Shown here: positions 18,586 through 26,340 of the stretch, one piece after another | How the letters are laid out: each line of letters opens with the position of its first letter | Position numbering within the stretch: the stretch's first letter is position 1 | Origin: Stentor coeruleus | Taxonomy: Eukaryota; Ciliophora; Heterotrichea; Heterotrichida; Stentoridae | Length of the DNA: 26,511 nt | NCBI GenBank assembly: GCA_001970955.1 | Contig: MPUH01001002.1 | Span: 1-26,511, forward strand | Direction: 5' to 3' | Notes under the pieces: model-generated | Databases searched by the model: none | Told to the model about the DNA's origin: nothing | Seen by the model: the letters and a program-made list of their open reading frames with translations, nothing else | Position numbers and translations under genes: made by a program

Positions 18586-18876
18586 TTATCTTAAATCATG
18601 GTTTTTACGATGTAGAGCTAAGTGACTGTAGTGGCGAAATTTTCTTCTGCATACACTACATTTATGAGATTTTACTCCTTGATGTATATGCAAATGCTCT
18701 TTGAGGACTTGTTTTGATGAAAGAGACTTACAACATACTTCACAAACAAATAATTTCTTTCCAATATGAGAAATTTCTATATGTTTCTTCAAGTTGAACT
18801 TTGTTAAGTATTCTTTCATACAATCACCTATTGGGCAGCAATACAAAATAGTTAATGTAAGCTTTCTTTCATTCAT
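18586..18876 (-). CDS. Mini three-finger C2H2 zinc-finger protein (copy 2), 96 aa
   Basis: It has the same layout as copy 1 without the acidic tail: finger 1 CCPIGDC (C-x4-C-x12-H-x4-H), then CEVC and CSVC fingers with C-x2-C-x12-H-x3-H spacing, joined by seven-residue linkers. Predicted helix contacts are T/F/N/K, S/Q/V/E and H/S/H/L. Fingers 2 and 3 are nearly the same as in copy 3 at 21110 (shared KSLSSKQVL and KFRHYSHLALHR), so copies 2 and 3 are the closer pair. The second linker, QGVKSHK, departs from the KPY form. The protein ends right after the last His (NHDLR). Start ATG, stop TAA, no intron. It probably binds DNA; target unknown. Confidence 0.87.
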   Translation of the reverse strand: MNERKLTLTILYCCPIGDCMKEYLTKFNLKKHIEISHIGKKLFVCEVCCKSLSSKQVLKEHLHIHQGVKSHKCSVCRRKFRHYSHLALHRKNHDLR

Positions 18877-19189
18877 TAATCAAATTATACTAAAAATTAA
18901 AATTTTTTTTACCCATTGATTATTACCTTAGTTTTCCATTTATAATATATTTTAATAATAGTTAGAGTGTATGTATATATTATGCATATGAATTTGTTTA
19001 AGCTAGGAATTGTAATAAATTTTATATAATTTCAAGTCGAAAAAACATAAATTGTATTATTTAAAAATTGTTTATTTATTCCTACTTAAATACTATATTT
19101 ATAATTCCTATGAATACTGAGTAAATAAGGTTAAACTAAATTGATTAAAATTATGCCTTTTGAAACAAAATATAATCAGTTTTAAATAA

Positions 19190-19393
19190 TCATTTGTAAA
19201 TCCCTTTAAGAATGAAGGTGTTGAAATATTTTTTAATATATACTGGATAATACGTGGTATAAATTTTATTAAAGGACTTTATAAAACTGGGAGAATTTTC
19301 TTGGGATTTGGCATATGTGAAATATTTGCTTTATTTGATTAGCTTGGAAAGTTTTTATTAGTAAAATATTTTTGTTTGAAGATTTACAATTAA
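19190..19393 (+). pseudogene. Possible decayed coding fragment
   Basis: An open stretch of 50 codons (19190-19342) without a usable ATG reads FVNPFKNEGVEIFFNIYW and, later, RGINFIKGLYKTGRIFLGF, ending at TAG. The same frame continues for about 16 more codons to a TAA. The balance of Gly, Asn, Arg and aromatic residues is unlike random AT-rich translation. It may be the remnant of a membrane or hydrophobic protein. Family unknown. Confidence 0.25.
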
Positions 19394-19821
19394 TAAACTA
19401 AACAGTTTAGAGTGTTAAGAAGTAAATGCTAAAGAAGTTCAGATTTAATCTTAAACCACTTTCCTTATATGAAATAATGTTTATTAAGCACTAGTTAGTA
19501 AGTATTAACTTATATTGTTATTCATACTATATAGAATATATTCAATAAGTTGAGTAAGTTTATATATAGAATTTCCCCTTATCATCCATAGGAAGAATAA
19601 ACTAAGGAAACAGTTCCTAGAAATACTCTTTTCTTGATATTCTTCAATATATAATATCAGAAAGTAATTCATACTAAAAGTCTTATAAAAAGAAATTATA
19701 ACTTCAATAACACTTAACAAGTGAATTATATCTATCTTAGTTTAGATTATTCTGAATAATAATACAACTCATCTAATATAGTAAAGAAAGCAATCAAATT
19801 GAATTTATTAAATAGATAGCA

Positions 19822-20094
19822 ATGTACTATTATAATCAAATACCAAATTCTAAAATATCGATTTCTTTAAACTCTAATCACTCTAAAGGATATCCTTAAA
19901 CGATTTTACCTGATCGGCCTCAAGTGTCTTTTAAAAAATATCCCAAACTATGTTTTAAGCATCATTTTAGACTAAAACTATTTTCTAGCAACAAACACGA
20001 ATTCTTATCTTTAAGAATATTATCATCAAATAGTATAATTAATCTTAACAATACACTAAATAAATTGTATTTCATGGAACAATCTATCAAATAG
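19822..20094 (+). pseudogene. Possible decayed gene with one in-frame TAA
   Basis: From an ATG at 19822 the frame reads 25 codons (starting MYYYNQIPNSKISISLN), meets a TAA at 19897, then continues 64 more codons to a TAG. The second part includes LPDRPQVSFKKYPKLCFKHH and FSSNKHEFLSLRI, a composition rich in Pro, His, Arg and Cys. No GT precedes the TAA at a distance that would allow a 15- or 16-nt intron. A single nonsense change in a 90-residue gene would explain it; so would a chance frame. Family not recognised. Confidence 0.3.
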
Positions 20095-20211
20095 CCTAGT
20101 AGTTCACAAATTTTATCCAAAAAAATATACAAAATCTATGTTATAATAAAATATAAAGAAATCTTATTAAAAAGCCCCTGATTAATCAAACAATAAAGTT
20201 TTATTATTTAA

Positions 20212-20361
20212 GAAGATCAGGAAAGAAGCAATTTTATATGCATTCATATTCGTAAGAAATATGGAAAAGAGTAAATATGCATTTTTCGCAGTACTAAAAA
20301 AACTATAAGAATTTGTAAATATCCTAAAGGTTATTATTGTAAATCTGGATTTAAGTATTAA
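20212..20361 (+). pseudogene. Possible decayed coding fragment, Cys/basic
   Basis: A + strand frame with one internal TAA (20272) reads NFICIHIRKKYGKE before the stop and CIFRSTKKTIRICKYPKGYY, then CKSGFKY, after it. The preceding frame 0 also reads coding-like (FYYLRRSGKKQFYMHS), so a frameshift may separate them. The Cys and basic pattern is unlike background. No intron resolves it. Confidence 0.25.
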
Positions 20362-20686
20362 ATTTTATGATTAAATTGACGCTAGAATTTTAGTTATAAT
20401 ATATTTGTGGAAAATACTAAACTTAAAAGCTGAATTAAAACTATTTTGGAAAACTAAAAACTTGTTTTTAAATAGTTAGAATAACTTTATTTACATAAAC
20501 TAAAATCAACTGTTTCAAATTTTTAATAGTGTGCGACAAATAATCCTATATCGAATCTTTTAGATTAGTCGCCTTTATAACTATATTTTACTAATATCAA
20601 GTTAAAAAGACAAAATATTTGTAGTTTTTAGGCTTTCATAGAATTTATTAACTATATTTCTAATTGAAATTACAATTCTTCATAAT

Positions 20687-20730
20687 AATCTTCCCTAATC
20701 AAAACAATCTTCCCTAATCAAAGTAATCTT
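20687..20730 (+). repeat. 19-bp tandem repeat carrying CCCTAATCAAA
   Basis: Two full copies of AATCTTCCCTAATCAAAAC (second copy AATCTTCCCTAATCAAAGT), followed by a third partial AATCTT. It lies about 400 nt upstream of zinc-finger copy 3. The core CCCTAATCAAA is the same word found upstream of the genes at 2883 (-) and 12525 (+). Confidence 0.8.
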
Positions 20731-21008
20731 ATAAAGATAAACTGTCAAATCTAATTATTTATTCATAATAAAATTTCAATTTCCATCATTTTTTGTTGTT
20801 GTTTTTTTGATAAAATTGACTATTTCATGCAGTTCGTTATTTTGCCCTGATTTTTTCGATAATAAACAATTTTATGTTCAAATAAATAATAAATGAATTC
20901 TGTTGCTTATTTCTAAACTGTTTTCATTAACAAAAAACTAGCGAACGAAAGATTTTTCATAAATTTTGTCAAAACCTTTGTTATATAAGGGGAAAAATTA
21001 AAAAAGAA

Positions 21009-21037
21009 TAACTTTATTATATATAATAATAAAGTTA
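21009..21037. repeat. Perfect 12-bp hairpin with 5-nt loop
   Basis: TAACTTTATTAT (21009-21020) and ATAATAAAGTTA (21026-21037) are perfect reverse complements around ATATA. The hairpin sits 73 nt upstream of the zinc-finger ATG at 21110. It could be a dimer binding site, an RNA hairpin in the 5' leader, or chance in AT-rich DNA. Confidence 0.75.
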
Positions 21038-21109
21038 AAAATGCTAATCCCTGTAAAAATGAAGTTTTAATTATAAGCAGTTCTTTAATGGTCAAATGAT
21101 TATAATAAA

Positions 21110-21418
21110 ATGTGTAAAACCTTAGAGCAAATCTGGCTGTTTTACTGCTGTCCAGACCCCAACTGTGACAGAGAATACAAAACAAAGTTCAATCTTAAAA
21201 AACATGTAGAAATGACTCACATGGGGCTTAAGTTTTTTGTATGTGAAGTCTGCAGCAAGTCCTTATCTTCTAAGCAAGTTCTCGATGAGCATATGAACAA
21301 GCATTTAGGTATCAAACCTCACAAATGTAGCATATGCCGACAAAAATTCAGACACTATAGTCACTTAGCGCTACATAGAAGAAAACATAGCTCAAGATTC
21401 AAAGTTAAAAATTCATAA
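21110..21418 (+). CDS. Mini three-finger C2H2 zinc-finger protein (copy 3), 102 aa
   Basis: The third paralogue, on the opposite strand to the other two. Finger 1 begins CCPDPNC (C-x4-C-x12-H-x4-H). Fingers 2 and 3 (CEVC, CSIC) have C-x2-C-x12-H-x3-H spacing. Linkers are MGLKFFV and LGIKPHK, the latter like the KPY-type DNA-binding linker. Predicted helix contacts are T/F/N/K, S/Q/V/E and H/S/H/L, the same as copy 2. A short basic tail (SSRFKVKNS) follows. Start ATG, stop TAA, no intron. It is more GC-rich than its surroundings, which supports selection on the coding sequence. It is a likely DNA-binding protein; activator or repressor role cannot be read. A minus-strand frame over its start (20913-21185) is a shadow. 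Confidence 0.88.
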   Translation: MCKTLEQIWLFYCCPDPNCDREYKTKFNLKKHVEMTHMGLKFFVCEVCSKSLSSKQVLDEHMNKHLGIKPHKCSICRQKFRHYSHLALHRRKHSSRFKVKNS

Positions 21419-22444
21419 TAAACAATAATTTAATCTATGGATTATAAAAAAAAATCTAAAAACTAAAAATACATCTACTTTAATATCTAGTCAGGTGATT
21501 TCAATGTTTTTTCATAATCCATCAAGACGTTTTTGAAAATCTTTCATAATATTTTTTTATATTTAAAGGGAAGGGCGAAATTTGAAGTATTTTTATATAT
21601 TCCCACGCTCTTCACAATTTTTTTAATTCTTTGCGTGAATTATACTTTGAATTTTGAGGGTACCCTAGGAAAAATTAATGGTTGACCAATTGATTTTTAC
21701 ATTGGGGATAAGCATAAGTCTAATTTATGATAGATAGCCTTAGATTGTTTACTAAAAATCAATTTTTTAGGAATTTTCTGAGTATCTAAAGGTTTTAGAG
21801 TTATTAAGACGGCAAAATTAGGTAGATTTGTATTTTTTTGGTACCCTAAGCTCAGAAATATTTAAAAAATGCAAAGATTTGTCTACGCATAAATCAACAC
21901 TTAGGCTAAGATTTACGCCTAAAGAATATATTAAGTACTGTGAAAAGTATAATTACAATAAATATCTTTATATCTAATATATTCTACTTTATATTTTCTA
22001 GTTTCGCATATTTCTTATTCACAAGATCAGAATACAACTATTTTTTTTGGATTTTGAATATTTTTTATATTTTGCTTCATAAAATCGATAAAAAGTTTAA
22101 TCTAAACTTTTTCTTACTTAGTCCTATAATAATACATAGAATTTTCCAGAATTCTGTTTATTGTCTTATTCAATACATCAAAATTTATATCATCCAATTC
22201 AAAGGAAACTAAATTTTATAAGTAAAAAGTTATAGAAAATTATTTTAGGAGCGATTGATGCCTTTTCTTCCTTTTTGGCTAAAATATTTTTTTGTGACAT
22301 ACAGCCATTATAATTTTATAAGTTTATCAAAATTTTCCAATGGTTGAATAATATAATATATTTTTGATATAGATTGACTAAGCATTGTTTAAACTTACAA
22401 TACTTTAAAAACTTCTTTAAGAAAGAATTCATTATGGTTTATAA

Positions 22445-22927
22445 TATTTATTTATCTTTGATCAGATTTTATATAATTGGAATAAAAAAAACAATGAACT
22501 TATTATTTGCCCTTATATTTTAAACTTAATGAACTTTATTATGATAAAACTTAAGAGTTTTTACTTAAGAATAGAATAAGCTATTTTAATTTTTGGAAAT
22601 TCTTTTTTTTGATTACAAATTTATACTCTTAGAGCTATTATCATTAAAATATAAATTCTACAGGGTAAAAGGTATTAAGGGTATCGAGAAATATCCAAAT
22701 ATGATATTGGGATATATGGTATTAATAAAAATCCTATACTAAGATTTAATTCACTGAGCCTCCCTTTAGCTTACTACATCAATTCTAAGTTTTCGATATT
22801 TGTATGTTTGATGATAGCTCTATGGATAACTTATCATATTTCCTTAATATTTTCTGAACTATATAAAGTATTAGTTGAGGAATACTTCTTTGGCATTCTT
22901 CATTATATTAATGAATACTTCACATAA
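22445..22927 (+). pseudogene. Possible decayed membrane-protein gene
   Basis: One reading frame gives two long open stretches. 22445-22579 is 44 residues (contains FDQILYNWNKKNNELIICPY). 22679-22927 is 82 residues (contains YGINKNPILRFNSLSLPLAY and IFVCLMIALWITYHI, a likely membrane segment). Four stops separate them. A 15-nt GTAAAAGGTATTAAG at 22665-22679 has the form of an intron and would remove one of them, but the others remain. The YGINK...LW arrangement faintly recalls the first transmembrane region of P5-type ATPases; that is a weak guess. It lacks any ATP-binding motif. Decayed gene or chance frame. Confidence 0.3.
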
Positions 22928-23610
22928 ACTTTTAACTCAAACTTGACACAGGGTCTATCATGAGATTTTACCATGAAATTCTATGCATAGATAAAGTAAG
23001 CCCTTAATGTATAACATAAACTTATAAGAATCAAGTCACTACAGGAAATAAAAAAAAAACCAAGAAGAAAATATCGTAGTTTATTGAATGGAAGATGGGT
23101 TTATATTATGAGACATCGATGAGGTTAGTAAATCCAAAATGATTAGGTATTGAAGAAGATTTTTTCATTTGATAATACTAATAAGACACTAAGATCACTT
23201 AGATTATGGACTTTTATGCTATTTAAGGTTAATGATATACTTAAAACCACAGTTTGAGAAGATATTTTTTTAAGGTGATAGTAAATATCATATTATTATA
23301 ACTATAACTGGAATATACTTTTTTTTTCTTATGATATATAGTTGAAATCTGTTTTTTCTAATAAGAATGATTTGAGATTTTTTATATAATGGTTAATATA
23401 TTTTGTTATACAAACTTTTTTATGTTTTTATTAGAGAAATTATAAGAGAAGATATTAAATAAAACTAAACGTAGACATGATTACTTTGGATTGATTAGAT
23501 AATGTCTTGTTGTAAAGGATTTATTAGAGGTTACAAAAGGGGGGAAATATAAATTACAATTTATAAAATTTATGCTTAAAATAGATTGAGAAGTAATATT
23601 CACATAATAC

Positions 23611-23665
23611 AAAAACATATTAAATATGCAATAATTCTATAACCTAATAATTATAATATGTTTTT
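23611..23665. repeat. 12-bp inverted repeat, 31-nt spacer
   Basis: AAAAACATATTA (23611-23622) is the reverse complement of TAATATGTTTTT (23654-23665). It lies about 130 nt upstream of the small gene at 23795. In this base composition a 12-bp match could be chance. Confidence 0.5.
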
Positions 23666-23794
23666 AATATTTTAAAGTTTATCTACACACTTTTATTTGC
23701 TGATATAATATTTTATTATCAAATATTGATTTTTTACATATATTTTACAGTAACTTAACTGTTTTCTTTGATTATTTAATATATATATTTGAAT

Positions 23795-24268
23795 ATGTCT
23801 TTTATACCTGGCAAAGAAAAGCTCATGATGGAAAGGTTTTTGAAAGCAGAGGAAGTTCGGAAAATAAAAAGAGAGTCTCATCTGATATTAGATAATCCCG
23901 GAGAGTGTATCAGAGAAAAGCTCGAAAAAGCAAGTATAAGAATGCGTAGTTTAGAAAAAACCCTTAAAGGCATTTCTGATATGCGTCTAAGAAGGAAATA
24001 TCTACGTAAAGTTCACGATTCCTTTGAAAAAAAATACCAGCATATCCTACTAAAAGAAAAAGTTGTCAAAAGTACCAAAAATCAACTCTTAAAACTATCT
24101 CACAATAAAACAGCAACCAAAAAACTCCTTCCTGAGTTATATACTAAAGAAAATATGCATAAAAACAGCTCAATAATATTTTCATCACAATCTCCTTCTA
24201 CAAGCAAAATAAGCAAAACCCCAGAATTCACAAGGTCCAAAATTTCTAAAATACTAAACTTTTATTAA
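23795..24268 (+). CDS. Small basic helical protein, 157 aa, function unknown
   Basis: The start is the ATG at 23795 (MSFIPGKEKLMMERF); the frame is open two codons upstream but without an ATG. Residues about 5-105 are dense in Lys, Arg and Glu and predicted helical (for example EEVRKIKRESHLIL and LRRKYLRKVHDSFEKKYQ), with coiled-coil character. The last 45 residues are Ser/Thr/Lys-rich and probably disordered, with SPSTSKISKTPEFTRSKISK resembling a phosphorylated tail. No domain is recognised. It lies 149 nt upstream of the K+ channel on the same strand; no shared function can be inferred. Stop TAA. The clear rise in GC over the neighbouring block and ATG-to-stop length support a real gene. 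Confidence 0.68.
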   Translation: MSFIPGKEKLMMERFLKAEEVRKIKRESHLILDNPGECIREKLEKASIRMRSLEKTLKGISDMRLRRKYLRKVHDSFEKKYQHILLKEKVVKSTKNQLLKLSHNKTATKKLLPELYTKENMHKNSSIIFSSQSPSTSKISKTPEFTRSKISKILNFY

Positions 24269-24417
24269 TATAAAACACACAAAACTTTTAGACTTACAAT
24301 AAAAACTTAATAAAATTGTGTATTTTAATATACAAATATTAGTTTTCTAACCAATCTAATTTTTATTTACATTAGATTTTTTTATTAACTATACTTTTAT
24401 TATTAATAAATATCACT

Positions 24418-26340
24418 ATGAAACAAGAGCATATTTTCAAGTTCATGCCCCATACAACAAATGGCCTTGATGAAACTTTTGTAGTAACAGATTACACTTC
24501 TAAGTATAAGTCTATATGGGAGAGAGTAAGATTTAAGATAAAAGTTAGACTGATGCTAAATAAAATATTATTAGCAGCTATTGGGAGTCAAACTGAAACT
24601 ATAGACGAGAAAAAAAAGGAAAGTGATCTAAAAAACACATATAACTACTCTGGCTTTGTTACAATGAATCCATCTGACTTTCCTTGGCATATTATACACC
24701 CTGAAAACAAGAATTTGGCTGCATGGAATGCTTTTATAGGGGTAAGTATTATTTATTCTGCCCTAGTTATGCCTTTTTTCATAGCTTTTTACAACAGTAA
24801 TTTTTCTAATCCAATTACTATTATGGATTATATTTTTAGTTTTGTGTATTTTTTTGACTTTTGCTTACAATGCTCAACAGCTTATTATGATATTAATGGG
24901 GTAATAATTCTGTCTAGATGGAAGATATTTGTCAAGTACTCAAAAACATGGATGATTATTGATCTTTTAGCTTTTATGCCATTTGAGTCTTTAGATTTTT
25001 CCCATTCTTCAGGTAATACAAAAATAAATCCTCTTTTTAAACTTGCTAGATTGCCGAGACTTTATAAACTGTTTAAAATATCGAAAGTTTTGAAGTGTTT
25101 AAAACAATCAAATCGTTATGGGATTATGATGAAATTACAAGACATTTTTACTATCAGGCATTCTATTATGAGATTATTAACAACTATATTTACCATAACA
25201 ATATTATTACATATAGCTGCATGTTTATGGTATTTTGTTGCTAAAATAGAAGATTTCAATGATCAAACTTGGGTATTTAGAGGAGGATATATGAATAACG
25301 ATATAAGCACATTATACGTAACAGGTTTATATTGGGCTTTTACCACATTTTCTTCTGTAGGCTATGGAGATATTTATGCAGTGACCAACTCAGAGATGAT
25401 TTTTGCTATGATTTGGATGTTATTTAGTGTCAATTTTCTTGGTTTTACTATAAGTTCACTATTTGGATTTCTTAATAAACTAGACACTCGAGACAAAATA
25501 TTATTAAGCAAACTAGCTATTATTGATGAGTTTTCAAATGAAGCTGGATTACCAAAATCTATGCGACTCAAGCTAAGAAATGCTTTAAGACATTCTTCAT
25601 CAATAAGTGGGTTTTCATTATCTGAAAAATATAGTATTCTTGCTGAACTACCTAAACCATTACGTTATGAAGTTGCTCTTGCAATGCATAGAGGTGCGGC
25701 AAAACATTTAGAGTTTTTTGCATTGAAAGATACGGTTATAATATCAGCTATAATTCCTTATTTAACTCCTGTTTATGTTAATTCAGAACAATTTGTGTAT
25801 TCTTATATGGATTTTCCTGATGAACTATATTTTATAATCAAAGGGAAAGTTAATTATATACACCCAGATGGAGCTTATACAATATTTACTATAAGAAAAA
25901 AAGATTACTTTGGGGATATTGAGCTTATGTTGAAAATCCCTAGAAAATATGATGCTGTTACTAGGATGCATACAGAACTTTTATCGTTATCTAGATTTTT
26001 GCTTATTAGTATTAAAAAAAACTATGAAAATATTTGGTTTGAAATGAAAGGAGTCGCTATTCAAAGAGAACGAATACTTTTACAGAATTATAATAGTATT
26101 AAAGAAGAGGAAATGAATAAGAGAAAAGGAATAATCACAAAAAGTGCATTTCTAAAAAGCATGAAACTTAAAAAGGACATGGATAAAATTAGAAGGAACG
26201 CAAAAGTCAATTTTGAAAATGAAATCTGCGCTTTAGATATAACAGATAAAATAGAAGAAGTGCAAGAAAGGATTTTCACTCTTAGAAATTGCATTAAGAG
26301 AGCGAAAGAATGGCAAGAAACTCAAGATTTTTTATTGTAA
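24418..26340 (+). CDS. Voltage-sensor K+ channel with degenerate cNMP-binding domain, 640 aa
   Basis: A six-transmembrane channel of the EAG/HCN/KAT superfamily. S1 is about 103-124, S2 136-155 and S3 170-190. S4 is about 205-227, with Lys/Arg at 208, 211, 214, 217, 220, 223 and 226, every third residue, a textbook voltage sensor. S5 is about 250-275, then a pore helix and K+ filter SVGYGD (313-318), and S6 327-352. A helical C-linker follows, then a cyclic-nucleotide-binding-like fold at about 435-540 (ELYFIIKGKV, YFGDIELML). The phosphate-binding cassette reads PRKYDAVT, lacking the Arg-Thr/Ser-Ala core, and GE is GD, so nucleotide binding is doubtful, as in KCNH channels. The basic C-terminus is helical. 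It should be a plasma- or ciliary-membrane K+ conductance; the gating direction cannot be read. Intronless; stop TAA. Confidence 0.94.
   Translation: MKQEHIFKFMPHTTNGLDETFVVTDYTSKYKSIWERVRFKIKVRLMLNKILLAAIGSQTETIDEKKKESDLKNTYNYSGFVTMNPSDFPWHIIHPENKNLAAWNAFIGVSIIYSALVMPFFIAFYNSNFSNPITIMDYIFSFVYFFDFCLQCSTAYYDINGVIILSRWKIFVKYSKTWMIIDLLAFMPFESLDFSHSSGNTKINPLFKLARLPRLYKLFKISKVLKCLKQSNRYGIMMKLQDIFTIRHSIMRLLTTIFTITILLHIAACLWYFVAKIEDFNDQTWVFRGGYMNNDISTLYVTGLYWAFTTFSSVGYGDIYAVTNSEMIFAMIWMLFSVNFLGFTISSLFGFLNKLDTRDKILLSKLAIIDEFSNEAGLPKSMRLKLRNALRHSSSISGFSLSEKYSILAELPKPLRYEVALAMHRGAAKHLEFFALKDTVIISAIIPYLTPVYVNSEQFVYSYMDFPDELYFIIKGKVNYIHPDGAYTIFTIRKKDYFGDIELMLKIPRKYDAVTRMHTELLSLSRFLLISIKKNYENIWFEMKGVAIQRERILLQNYNSIKEEEMNKRKGIITKSAFLKSMKLKKDMDKIRRNAKVNFENEICALDITDKIEEVQERIFTLRNCIKRAKEWQETQDFLL

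Larger units (their letters stand above)
18877..21109. other. 2.2-kb AT-rich region with coding-like relics
   Basis: No intact gene is supported. Several + strand open stretches with protein-like composition (19190-19393, 19822-20094, 20212-20361) are listed separately. Other short ones occur near 19555-19635 (contains EFPLIIHRKNKLRKQ) and 20408-20470. The right end holds a 19-bp tandem repeat (20687-20730) and a perfect hairpin (21009-21037) before zinc-finger copy 3. The minus-strand frame 19505-19720 is hydrophobic low-complexity and not called. Confidence 0.45.
21419..23794. other. 2.4-kb gene-poor region
   Basis: The part from about 21580 to 21930 is less AT-rich than its surroundings and contains GGTACCCTA twice (21659 and 21841) and a CTTAGGCTAAG palindrome near 21900; it has no coding frame and could be regulatory or a non-coding RNA. 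21940-22212 is an open hydrophobic stretch without an ATG, not called. 22445-22927 holds coding-like fragments (listed). 23060-23280 shows further broken frames. A 12-bp inverted repeat lies at 23611-23665. Confidence 0.45.

Noticed and set aside
20913-21185. Minus-strand frame of 90 codons overlapping zinc-finger copy 3.
   Set aside because: It overlaps the start of a well-supported gene and most of it is low-complexity hydrophobic sequence.
21940-22212. Plus-strand 90-codon hydrophobic frame that could be a membrane protein.
   Set aside because: It lacks an ATG and is almost all Ile, Phe, Tyr, Asn and Leu, the residues that AT-rich DNA gives by chance.
23065-23191. A frame with three in-frame TGA codons at places where Trp would read well (VVY-TGA-MEDGFIL-TGA-DIDEV), hinting that TGA encodes Trp.
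   Set aside because: Conserved proteins in the window use TGG for Trp throughout, and this stretch has no ATG, no homologue I recognise and ordinary stops soon after. At most it is part of a decayed gene.
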